A stretch of 10,381 bases of DNA from Synergistaceae bacterium (GTDB taxonomy: Bacteria > Synergistota > Synergistia > Synergistales > Synergistaceae). The stretch is from the NCBI GenBank assembly GCA_031283975.1, contig JAITAT010000025.1, positions 1 through 10,381 on the forward strand, in the 5' to 3' direction. Position 1 is the stretch's first letter. Each line of letters starts with the position of its first letter. Shown here in pieces: positions 1 to 7,044 of this stretch. Position numbers and translations under genes: made by a program. The notes beneath the pieces were generated by a model. The model worked only from the letters and a program-made list of their open reading frames with translations. It was not told the origin of the DNA and ran no database searches.

Positions 1-818
1 ACGGCGCGTCCGCCGGATCGGCGCTTGTATTGTGTTTTGCCCCGCTTCTCATGAATGTGAGCGGGGATTTCTTCGCCGAAGCGATGTCGAAAATCGCGGG
101 CGGCGCGCCGCTCTTTGGGATGCTGTCGGTCGATCACAACAGCGATTACCACGAGTCGCGGGTCATCCATAACGGCGAGGCGTATTTGGACCGGTGCGCG
201 TTCGTGCTGGTGAACGGCGATATAGAACCCAGGTTTTTCATAGGGTCGCTCGCGATGAGGAGAAAATTCGGACAGAAATGCGTCGTTACGGCATCGCGGG
301 GCAACCAGCTCCAAACGGTCAACAATATCCCGGTCACCGATTATCTCCTCTCGCTTGGCCTGAAGAAAAACGACGACGGGACGATCTCCGGCGTCAACGC
401 CTTCCCATTCATAGTCGACTATAACGATGGCTCCGCGACGGTGGTGAGGTCGGCGTTCGCCACCACGCCGGGCGGGTACGCGGTCTGCGGGGGAAATTTA
501 CCGGTGGGGGCGACCTTGACCGTCGGTTCGCTGGATGCCGACGATGTGATCGAGACCACTACCGAGGCGATTTCGTCGGCCATATCCGAAAAGCGGCCGG
601 AATGCCTGATAATTTTCTCCTGCGTGGGGAGATACTACACAATGGGTTACGATCCTATGGGCGAAATAGAAAAAATCCAATCCATCCTCGATGGGGCCGG
701 TATTCCATACCACCTCGCGTACTCCGGAAGCGAACTGTGTCCCGTGTCCGGCTCAAATCGCGGCGGCCCGACGATAAATCGCAACCATAACGATACCATA
801 GTAGTGTGCTGTCTATAA
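1..818 (+). CDS. FIST-domain signal sensor protein (5' end missing)
   Basis: The reading frame is open to the left edge (first full codon at base 3), so the true start lies outside the window; the TTG at 30 is internal. About 271 residues remain, covering the end of the FIST N domain and all of FIST C. The final 70 residues carry the usual FIST C marks: a hydrophobic strand ending in FSCVGR, an acidic helix after it, then a segment like YSGSELCPV, and an N-H-N-D-T pattern just before the C-terminus. No membrane segment or signal peptide is visible in this part, so it is probably cytoplasmic. FIST domains are known as small-ligand sensors; one FIST branch (NosP) binds haem and senses nitric oxide through a neighbouring histidine kinase. 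Here a hybrid kinase gene begins 65 bases downstream on the same strand, so I infer a sensor-kinase pair in one operon. The ligand cannot be read from the sequence. Confidence 0.88.
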   Translation, partial: GASAGSALVLCFAPLLMNVSGDFFAEAMSKIAGGAPLFGMLSVDHNSDYHESRVIHNGEAYLDRCAFVLVNGDIEPRFFIGSLAMRRKFGQKCVVTASRGNQLQTVNNIPVTDYLLSLGLKKNDDGTISGVNAFPFIVDYNDGSATVVRSAFATTPGGYAVCGGNLPVGATLTVGSLDADDVIETTTEAISSAISEKRPECLIIFSCVGRYYTMGYDPMGEIEKIQSILDGAGIPYHLAYSGSELCPVSGSNRGGPTINRNHNDTIVVCCL

Positions 819-870
819 AAACGCGCGGCGGCAAAACTTTCCTTTATCCGGGGAGACTCGTCACGTTCGG

Positions 871-878
871 GGAGGTGA
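871..878 (+). promoter_or_regulatory. Ribosome-binding site for a TTG-started kinase gene
   Basis: GGAGGTGA lies five bases before a TTG at 884. This is a near-perfect match to the 16S rRNA 3' end at good spacing. It decides the start: no ATG or GTG in frame is close enough, and the next in-frame ATG (917) lies inside the predicted coiled coil and has no comparable site. Confidence 0.8.
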
Positions 879-883
879 ATTGA

Positions 884-3037
884 TTGTCTTCGGGACTCAG
901 CCAGGATTATGAAATTATGACGCTGCGGGATGAGAACGAGAAGCTGCGCTGGGAGAACAAAAAACTCCAGCGCGAACTGATGTACGAGCGGGGACTCAAC
1001 GAACGGAACCGGATCAACGCGGAAGCGAAAATCGCCCTGGGGCGTATCGTTTCCGCCGAAAAATCCCGGCTGGAGCGGTATATGGATCTCATGCTGGCCA
1101 ACTACCCCGACATGATGCTGATTTTCGACCGGGACGGGCGCCTCGCCTTCGCAAGCGATTCCTATCTGAAAAAGAACAAGATTCCGGTCGTTGGGATGAT
1201 CATAGGCAAAAAGTACAGCGAACTGATGGCGACTGTGCTGACGGACGAATTTTTGGCCCGGGCCATAAAAATTTTTAAGACGGCCCATAATAAAAGGGTT
1301 CCCGTAGAGGTGGAGCAGGATATAAATTTTGGGCTGGACGGCAGTATCCGCCATTACGCGGTGAAAATGACGCCTATGATAGACGGCGGCGGGGAAGTCG
1401 AGTGCGTAATGGTGGTCTTTTACGACACGACGGAACTGACGCGCGCGAAACTCGAGGCCGAAAAAGCGCGCGAACAGGCCGAACAGTCCACGCGCGCCAA
1501 ATCCGATTTTCTCTCGCGCATGAGCCATGAGATGCGCACGCCCATGAACGCCATAATCGGCATGACGACGATAGCGAAATCGGCGAAGGAAGCGGAACGC
1601 AAGGAATACTGTCTCGACAAGATAAACGAGGCGTCCACCCACCTGCTGGGCGTGATCAACGATATACTCGACATGTCGAAAATAGAGGCCGATAAGTTCG
1701 AACTCTCGTTCAGCGAGTTCAACTTCGAGAAGATGCTCCAGAGGGTGACAAACGTCATAAACTTCCGGGTCGCCGAGATGGAGCAGGAACTGCTGGTCAA
1801 AATCGACCCCGATATTCCCTCCAGAATATCGTCCGACGAGCAGCGCCTGGCGCAGGTTATTACAAATCTTCTCTCTAACGCCGTCAAATTCACCCCCGAA
1901 CGCGGCGTCATAACTCTGAGCGCCGAAAGGACGGCCGCAAAGGGCGGAGAATGCACAATCCGCATCACGGTCAAGGACACCGGAATAGGCATATCCAAGG
2001 AACAGCAGGAGAGGCTCTTCGACTCCTTCGTTCAGGCGGACGGCAGCATATCCCGCAAGTACGGCGGAACCGGACTGGGGCTTTCCATCTCCAAGCGCAT
2101 CATCGAGTTGATGGGCGGGCGTATCTGGATCGAATCGGAACTGGGGCGCGGCTCGTCGTTCATCTTCGAGATAAAAGCCGAAATGTGCGGAGACGAAAAT
2201 GGAGTTACATTCCCGACAGACGCGAACCGTAAGAATATGAGGATACTCGTGGTCGACGATTCGCCTGAAATACTGGAGATTTTCGAGCTTATCCTGTCGT
2301 CCCGCGGGATTCGCTGCGAGACCGCCGCCCATCCCAATGAAGCGTTCAGTCTTGTTAGGAGCGGCGCGGACGATCCGTTTGACGTCGTGTTCGTGGACTG
2401 GCGGATGCCGGAGACAGACGGCATGGAATTGGCGAGACGGCTGAAACGCGAGACGGGGTATGATTCGGTCGTCATAATGACCTCGGCCACCGATTGGAAC
2501 GAGATCGCGGACGATGCCCGCAAGGAGGGTTTGTCGCGTTTCCTGCAAAAACCTCTTTTCCCATCCGCGATTTTCAACTGTATCAACGAATGCGCGGGCG
2601 GCGTGCCGCAGGCGGCCGAGAGTACTCCGGTCATAGGCGCGTCGGTCGTGAACGTGTTCGCGCGGCGCAGGATACTGGCCGCTGAGGACGTGAAGATCAA
2701 CCAGGAGATATTGTCGGCCCTTCTGGAAGATACCGGCGCGAGCCTGGATTACGCGGACGACGGGGCGGATGCCGTCGAAAAATTTTCAAGTGACCCCGAG
2801 GGATACGACATCGTGCTGATGGATGTGCAGATGCCAAATATGGATGGTTATGAGGCGACAAGACGCATACGCTCGTCGGGCCTGCCGGGAGCCGGAAAGA
2901 TACCCATCATCGCCATGACCGCGAACGTGTTCCGCGAGGATATAGAGCGCTGCCGCGCGGCGGGTATGAACGACCACCTGGGCAAACCGATCGATATAGG
3001 AGAAGTGATCGCAAAACTCAGAAAGTACATATCCTAA
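884..3037 (+). CDS. Hybrid sensor histidine kinase (coiled coil-PAS-HisKA-HATPase-REC-REC)
   Basis: This is a 717-residue soluble hybrid kinase with no transmembrane segment. In order: a charged N-terminal coiled coil (about 10-65), a PAS domain (about 65-185), a short linker helix, HisKA with the phospho-accepting His215 in SHEMRTP, and a HATPase domain with N box (N328, N332), DTGIGI (365-370) and GGTGLGL (394-400). A first receiver follows (about 452-570; acidic pair D458/D459, acceptor D505, T533, K556) and then a second (about 595-714; E601/D602, acceptor D647, T679, K701). All key catalytic residues are present, so both receivers should be phosphorylatable. There is no HPt domain and no DNA-binding or enzymatic output, so phosphate must leave through a separate HPt or regulator not in this window. 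The upstream FIST gene is the likely input partner. The start is TTG at 884, chosen for its strong ribosome-binding site. Function as a hybrid kinase is firm; the signal and target are unknown. Confidence 0.95.
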   Translation: MSSGLSQDYEIMTLRDENEKLRWENKKLQRELMYERGLNERNRINAEAKIALGRIVSAEKSRLERYMDLMLANYPDMMLIFDRDGRLAFASDSYLKKNKIPVVGMIIGKKYSELMATVLTDEFLARAIKIFKTAHNKRVPVEVEQDINFGLDGSIRHYAVKMTPMIDGGGEVECVMVVFYDTTELTRAKLEAEKAREQAEQSTRAKSDFLSRMSHEMRTPMNAIIGMTTIAKSAKEAERKEYCLDKINEASTHLLGVINDILDMSKIEADKFELSFSEFNFEKMLQRVTNVINFRVAEMEQELLVKIDPDIPSRISSDEQRLAQVITNLLSNAVKFTPERGVITLSAERTAAKGGECTIRITVKDTGIGISKEQQERLFDSFVQADGSISRKYGGTGLGLSISKRIIELMGGRIWIESELGRGSSFIFEIKAEMCGDENGVTFPTDANRKNMRILVVDDSPEILEIFELILSSRGIRCETAAHPNEAFSLVRSGADDPFDVVFVDWRMPETDGMELARRLKRETGYDSVVIMTSATDWNEIADDARKEGLSRFLQKPLFPSAIFNCINECAGGVPQAAESTPVIGASVVNVFARRRILAAEDVKINQEILSALLEDTGASLDYADDGADAVEKFSSDPEGYDIVLMDVQMPNMDGYEATRRIRSSGLPGAGKIPIIAMTANVFREDIERCRAAGMNDHLGKPIDIGEVIAKLRKYIS

Positions 3038-3093
3038 AGCCCGCCGCATTGGGAGCATGACGGCGTTATTGCTGCACCGGCCGAATATGTCTG

Positions 3094-3122
3094 TTGTGTG
3101 TCATTTTGTAATGTGATATATT
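3094..3122 (+). promoter_or_regulatory. Candidate sigma-70-type promoter with extended -10
   Basis: TTGTGT (3094-3099), a 17-base spacer and TATATT (3117-3122), preceded by TG one base upstream (3114-3115), make a good housekeeping promoter with an extended -10. Transcription would start near 3129, about 40 bases before the ATG at 3170. It sits in the 132-base gap after the kinase gene, in an AT-rich patch that contrasts with the GC-rich genes. It suggests the next gene can be expressed separately from the FIST-kinase pair. Confidence 0.55.
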
Positions 3123-3169
3123 ATACTGTAAGAAATGCGTTCATCAGCGTTTCGGGAGGTCATGGGACA

Positions 3170-4372
3170 ATGAACGATTCCACAATCGGAGACGCGCAGG
3201 GTTATTACAAGTACGCGATATCTCCCATAGTCCTTATCGTTCCCATAGCCATAATCGCCGCCGTGACCGGCAAGGGTTTCAAACCCGCCGAAGTGCCTGC
3301 TATATTCATAGCCGGCGTCTCCTGTATATATGTGATAATGACGTGTTTTTACGTCGTACTCTGCAGAGAGCGCAAAACAAAAGCCGCCGCCGCCGTGGCG
3401 TGCGTGACTGACGGGATGCTGCTGATTTTTTTCTCGGTGATGTTCGAGTCGGGAATGCTGCTCAGTTTTTTGGGTTTCATCGTCATCATATCGGGAATAT
3501 CTCTCGGAATAACCATGGCGCTTCCGTCCGGCGAATCGCTCTTCGCGCGGAGGGTGGATCGCATAGTCCCCACCGGCATAGGAGTCGGCGAACTCCGGAA
3601 GATAATCGACTCAATTCAGTTTCCGTGCGTGTTTCTCGAAAAAAACGACACCGGTTCCGAGCGCATACTCGCTTTCAACTCGCCGTTTGTGGACGAATTC
3701 AACCTCGACAAAAAGAAAATTCTCGAAAGCTCCCTTGAATCCCTGCTGAACCTGGAGCCCGGGACCACCCAAATGCAGTATGACGGGGAAGAATGGGTAG
3801 TGAAGCGCACCACGAGGGGCAGGCAGATATTGATAATGTTTTCTCCCATAGTGCGTTCGAAAGAGGCCGCGAAAATCGAGGTGTTCGACGCCATCGATCC
3901 GGCTACCGGTCTTTATGTGGAGGGATTCATGAAATACAAGGCGAAATCCGACGTGGAGTCGATAAACAGGGGAAAACGGAGGGTGTCGATCGCCTTTTTC
4001 AAATTATCGTTTCCGCATGGCGCGACGATCGGAGTCAGTGAGGAAGAACAGAAACTGGCGCATGTGGTCATTGGACGGATAATCCACCAGTCGATACGGG
4101 CCTGCGATTCGGCGTACAGGGCCAGCAGTGACGAGGTGCTGCTGCTTATGCCCGACACCCCAAATTCGGGCTCGAAGATAGTCATCTCCAGGATATACGC
4201 CGGATTGAAAAACACCACCGCCGTGGAGTGTCCGGTTCTCTCGAAGGGTATTCTGGACTGCGTCGACAAGGATTTTATCGGAGGCGCCGACCTTCCTCCC
4301 TACGACAAGATATTCGAGGAAATGAGCATCATTTTCTACAGAAAGTACCCCGACCTCGCCGCGGTTGGTTGA
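3170..4372 (+). CDS. Four-helix membrane protein with PAS-like region and degenerate GGDEF domain
   Basis: The ATG at 3170 is chosen because GGAGGT (3155-3160) lies nine bases upstream; an earlier in-frame ATG at 3098 would overlap the candidate promoter. The product is 400 residues. Four hydrophobic helices are seen at about 14-34, 41-64, 73-93 and 96-118, with short loops, so it is an inner-membrane protein. A PAS-like segment follows (about 143-228). From about 236 the pattern matches a GGDEF fold: D-PATGLYV at the start, then a helix ending in IHQSIRACD, and RASSDEV (317-323) where active enzymes have R-x-GGDEF. The two glycines that contact GTP phosphate are replaced by serines and the last Phe by Val, so diguanylate cyclase activity is unlikely. 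There is no EAL, HD-GYP or DHH domain. It may act as a nucleotide-binding or protein-binding sensor linked to the kinase next door; that is inference. Confidence 0.75.
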   Translation: MNDSTIGDAQGYYKYAISPIVLIVPIAIIAAVTGKGFKPAEVPAIFIAGVSCIYVIMTCFYVVLCRERKTKAAAAVACVTDGMLLIFFSVMFESGMLLSFLGFIVIISGISLGITMALPSGESLFARRVDRIVPTGIGVGELRKIIDSIQFPCVFLEKNDTGSERILAFNSPFVDEFNLDKKKILESSLESLLNLEPGTTQMQYDGEEWVVKRTTRGRQILIMFSPIVRSKEAAKIEVFDAIDPATGLYVEGFMKYKAKSDVESINRGKRRVSIAFFKLSFPHGATIGVSEEEQKLAHVVIGRIIHQSIRACDSAYRASSDEVLLLMPDTPNSGSKIVISRIYAGLKNTTAVECPVLSKGILDCVDKDFIGGADLPPYDKIFEEMSIIFYRKYPDLAAVG

Positions 4373-4420
4373 CGCCGATACCCGCAATCATTCGTAAACG
4401 CGATCGCAAATCATCCTGAT

Positions 4421-5038
4421 TCACACCACGTATCGTCGCGTCGATAAAAACCGGCTTTCCCTGATCACGAACCTGTAAGGATACCCGCTCGCCTCTCCGG
4501 CGTAGTCGACGTTGATACGGCGGGTGGCGAGCGCGTCCCCGTCCGGGACGTCCTCGCCGCGCGTTATGAATATCCGGCCGCCGCACAGATCGGCCCCGTA
4601 ATCAGCGAGCGTTATATCGAGCGCCTGGCAGAGCTTTCCCGGTCCGCCACAGAGGTTTCCGATTTTGGACGTTCCTCTCCTGGAACACATCAACTCCACG
4701 CCGCCGCGTGGTTCGAGGGCGCGGACGAGAACCGCTTCCGGGAGCCCCGGCGTGTTGGCCACCACATTAAAACAGCGGTGCATTCCGTATATCAGATATA
4801 CGTACGCGTGACCTCCCGGGCCGAACATGACGTTGGTGCGGTGTCCGGCCGACGGGGATTCCCTTTTGTACGAGTGGCACGCCGCGTCTTCCCGTCCGGC
4901 GTAGGCTTCTGTTTCGGTTATCATGCCCGACGTCTCGCCTTCCCGCGAACGGAGGATCAGTATTTTGCCGAGCAGTTTCCTCGCCACGGCGACGGCTCCT
5001 TCCATGTAAAATTCCCGTTCGAGAACACTGTCGTCCAT
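4421..5038 (-). CDS. mpg: 3-methyladenine DNA glycosylase (Mpg/AAG family)
   Basis: This 205-residue base-excision repair enzyme removes alkylated and deaminated purines by cutting the N-glycosidic bond. Family marks are clear: TETEAY (41-46), where E44 matches the catalytic Glu125 of human AAG and Y46 matches Tyr127; H55, matching His136, at the same spacing; and YVYLIYGMH (79-87), whose Y84 matches the base-displacing Tyr162. The block RALEPRGG (106-113) and a GGPGKLCQAL segment (131-140) are also typical. Length is normal for the bacterial family. The start ATG (5036-5038) has AAGGAG eight bases upstream on the minus strand. The gene stands alone: it converges on the membrane GGDEF-like gene (48-base gap) and diverges from the ABC transporter genes. 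No convincing own promoter was found. Confidence 0.95.
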   Translation of the reverse strand: MDDSVLEREFYMEGAVAVARKLLGKILILRSREGETSGMITETEAYAGREDAACHSYKRESPSAGHRTNVMFGPGGHAYVYLIYGMHRCFNVVANTPGLPEAVLVRALEPRGGVELMCSRRGTSKIGNLCGGPGKLCQALDITLADYGADLCGGRIFITRGEDVPDGDALATRRINVDYAGEASGYPYRFVIRESRFLSTRRYVV

Positions 5039-5125
5039 ATTACGTACTCCTTCCCGTAATTTTCCAAGAAAGCCGATTTATGCCGGAAACCCAAAGGCAA
5101 AGACTCAGGCCTCCGATGGGACATT

Positions 5126-5150
5126 CCGAAACGGCTGAATTTCGTTTCGG
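5126..5150. repeat. Perfect 8-bp inverted repeat, candidate operator
   Basis: CCGAAACG (5126-5133) and CGTTTCGG (5143-5150) are exact inverted copies separated by nine bases, in the gap between the glycosylase and transporter genes. The centre lies about 49 bases before the transcription start expected from the -10 box at 5175, a position common for activator sites. No run of T follows on either strand, so it is not a typical terminator. Binding of a regulator is inference. Confidence 0.5.
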
Positions 5151-5174
5151 TGATTTAATCGGCTCTTCCTCAAG

Positions 5175-5186
5175 TATAATATTATA
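5175..5186 (+). promoter_or_regulatory. Consensus -10 box within a 12-bp palindrome
   Basis: TATAAT at 5175-5180 is a perfect -10 box for the transporter genes, with transcription expected near 5187. It forms the left half of the palindrome TATAATATTATA, so the minus strand also carries TATAAT (5186-5181). No good -35 is found at 16-18 bases for either direction (on the plus strand the best is about TGATTT at 5151-5156), which suggests help from an activator at the inverted repeat upstream. Confidence 0.5.
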
Positions 5187-5195
5187 TGAAGATTC

Positions 5196-5202
5196 GAGGT
5201 GA
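5196..5202 (+). promoter_or_regulatory. Ribosome-binding site overlapping the annotated GTG start
   Basis: GAGGTGA is a strong match to the anti-Shine-Dalgarno sequence, yet the GTG usually picked as start (5199) lies within it and has no good site of its own. The next in-frame candidates are CTG at 5208, at ideal spacing, and ATG at 5226, which fits the usual family N-terminus but is too far from this site. Confidence 0.45.
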
Positions 5203-7043
5203 ACGATCTGGCCGAAACAGGGAATATGAAAAAACACCCGATGGGCCTGTTGCTGGAGTTATCCGCCGGGTCGAGGGGGTTGTATCTGATCGCGTGCGCG
5301 TCGCTGCTGGCAGCGATCGCCTGTAATTTTCTGCTGCCTCAGCTCATCCGCTTTCTGGTCGACAGCGTGAACGGAGTTCCCGCTTCGAAAATGCCGGTAG
5401 TCGCGCGTATTGCGGGCCTGGCCGGACTGGATTCGGGGTTTGCCCGCGGCGGCGGGCTTACGCGGGCCGGTTTGCTGGTCGTCGCCGTCGCCTGCGTCGG
5501 CGGAGCCTTTAACTTCGCGCACCGCAAAGCGCTGGCATTGGGCGCCGAGGGCCTGGTAAAACGTCTCCGCGACAGGCTTTACTCGCGCATTCAGCGAATG
5601 CCGTTCGAGTGGCATACCTCTATACAGACCGGCGACATCGTACAGCGCTGCACGTCCGACGTGGACATAGTGCGCAATTTCGTGTTCAATCAGGCAATCG
5701 AGATCGGACGCGCGGTCGTGTTGGTGACGTTTGCCTACGGCATTCTGTTCCCGATGAATTTCGTGATGGCCGCCGCGTCGTTTGCCTTTATCCCGGTGGT
5801 GTTTTTCTATTCTTTCATATTCCTGAAAAAAGCGTCCTCGCATTTTCTCGCCGCCGACGAGGCGGAGGGGCAACTGCTCGCCATAGCGCAGGAAAATTTC
5901 TCCGGCGTCCGCGTCGTCCGGGCGTTCGGGAGAGAGCGTTACGAGGCGGACAGGTTCGCGGCGCAGAACGCGTATTTCGCGGAACTCTGGATGAAATTGG
6001 GGAGCATGCTCAGCTCGTACTGGGGAGCGGGCGATCTCCTCACTGGCATACAAATGCTTGCGATATGCGCCGCCGGAACCTTTCAGGCCGTCGCCGGCGG
6101 TATCACGGTGGGAGAATTCATGGTGTTTCTTACGTACAACTCGATGATAATCTGGCCCGTCCGCGGACTCGGCAGAGTGCTGTCGGAAGCGGGCAAGACC
6201 CTGGTATCCCTGGGACGTCTGGGCGAGATACTGGACGCGCCCGTGGAGACGGATCCCGACGACGCGCTCGAGACCCCCATATCCGGCGACATAGAGTTCG
6301 ATCGCGTGTCGTTTTCATACGGAGACGTCCCGATATTGAAGAACGTCTCGTTCACTGTCAGAGAGGGGACCACGCTCGGCATACTGGGCGATACTGGCTC
6401 AGGCAAGACGACCATCGCGTATCTGCTGTGCAGGCTGTACGACCTGCGCGAGGGGGACGGCGCGATACGGATAGGCGGCGTCGACATACGCGGGTACAAG
6501 CGCGCCTTTTTGCGCGAAAACGTCGGGATAGTGCTGCAGGAGCCGTTTTTATATTCGCGTACTCTGGCCGAAAACGTGGCGGGCCTGTCGAAGAGCTTTT
6601 CCGGCGAGCATATAAGGGAGGCCGCGCGAATATCGCATGTCGACGCTGAAATCGAGCGATTCGCCAACGCCTACGATACGATCGTCGGGGAACGCGGCGT
6701 TACGCTCTCCGGCGGGCAGAAGCAGCGAGTGGCGATAGCCCGGGCGGTTTTGAGAATGACTCCGATAATGATATTCGACGACTCGCTGTCCGCCGTCGAC
6801 ACGGAGACCGACGCCCGGATCCGCGCGGCCTTGCGGGAACGTGTGCGCGGAGTGACGACCGTCATCATATCCCACAGGATAACCACTCTGTCGGGCGCGG
6901 ACCGCGTAATCGTGATGGAGAACGGCGAAATAGCCGAGACGGGGACTCCCGCCGAATTGACGGAGCGCGGGGGCATATACAGGCGCGTGCTGGACTTGCA
7001 GCAGAGCGTCGACGACGGCTTACCCGCCGTTGGAGGACGATAA
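5199..7043 (+). CDS. ABC exporter half-transporter with degenerate Walker B (BmrC/TM287-like subunit)
   Basis: Up to 614 residues: an N-terminal six-helix exporter membrane domain (about 25-330) fused to a nucleotide-binding domain (about 360-600). Seen in the latter: A-loop Tyr374, Walker A GDTGSGKT (397-404), Q-loop Gln447, a canonical signature LSGGQ (503-507), Walker B ending in D527-D528, and H-loop His559. The second Asp stands where the catalytic glutamate should be. This marks the degenerate-site subunit of heterodimeric exporters such as TM287/288, BmrCD and LmrCD. Its partner starts two bases after its stop codon, so the two are co-translated. Such pumps export drugs, lipids or peptides from the cytoplasm; the substrate cannot be told here. 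The start is uncertain: GTG 5199 gives the longest form, while CTG 5208 or ATG 5226 are possible. Confidence 0.93.
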   Translation: MNDLAETGNMKKHPMGLLLELSAGSRGLYLIACASLLAAIACNFLLPQLIRFLVDSVNGVPASKMPVVARIAGLAGLDSGFARGGGLTRAGLLVVAVACVGGAFNFAHRKALALGAEGLVKRLRDRLYSRIQRMPFEWHTSIQTGDIVQRCTSDVDIVRNFVFNQAIEIGRAVVLVTFAYGILFPMNFVMAAASFAFIPVVFFYSFIFLKKASSHFLAADEAEGQLLAIAQENFSGVRVVRAFGRERYEADRFAAQNAYFAELWMKLGSMLSSYWGAGDLLTGIQMLAICAAGTFQAVAGGITVGEFMVFLTYNSMIIWPVRGLGRVLSEAGKTLVSLGRLGEILDAPVETDPDDALETPISGDIEFDRVSFSYGDVPILKNVSFTVREGTTLGILGDTGSGKTTIAYLLCRLYDLREGDGAIRIGGVDIRGYKRAFLRENVGIVLQEPFLYSRTLAENVAGLSKSFSGEHIREAARISHVDAEIERFANAYDTIVGERGVTLSGGQKQRVAIARAVLRMTPIMIFDDSLSAVDTETDARIRAALRERVRGVTTVIISHRITTLSGADRVIVMENGEIAETGTPAELTERGGIYRRVLDLQQSVDDGLPAVGGR

Positions 7044-7044
7044 A

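Noticed and set aside
819..883. A terminator or promoter between the FIST and kinase genes
   Set aside because: No hairpin with a T run and no paired -35/-10 boxes were seen; the 65 bases hold only the ribosome-binding site.
647..2548. A 633-codon open frame on the minus strand, antisense to the FIST and kinase genes
   Set aside because: It lies opposite clear kinase motifs, is rich in Arg, His and Phe as expected from the antisense of GC-rich coding DNA, shows no recognisable domain, and has no convincing ribosome-binding site.
3098..3169. An upstream ATG extension (24 residues) of the membrane GGDEF-like gene
   Set aside because: It overlaps the candidate promoter and lacks a ribosome-binding site, whereas ATG 3170 has GGAGGT nine bases upstream.
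4373..4420. Palindrome GCGATCGC (4400-4407) and an imperfect direct repeat (CGCAATCAT at 4383, CGCAAATCAT at 4405) in the convergent gap, considered as a terminator or repeat element
   Set aside because: The stem is only 4 bp with no loop, no T run follows on either strand, and two short copies are too few to call a repeat family.
5039..5160. A promoter for the glycosylase gene on the minus strand (TTGCCT with CATAAA nearby)
   Set aside because: The spacing of about 13 bases is too short for a sigma-70 promoter, and the -10 match is poor.
5259..6053. A 264-codon minus-strand frame opposite the first ABC gene, and similar long antisense frames at 7390-8181 and 8881-9969
   Set aside because: They mirror well-supported genes and have shadow-like composition with no recognisable motif.
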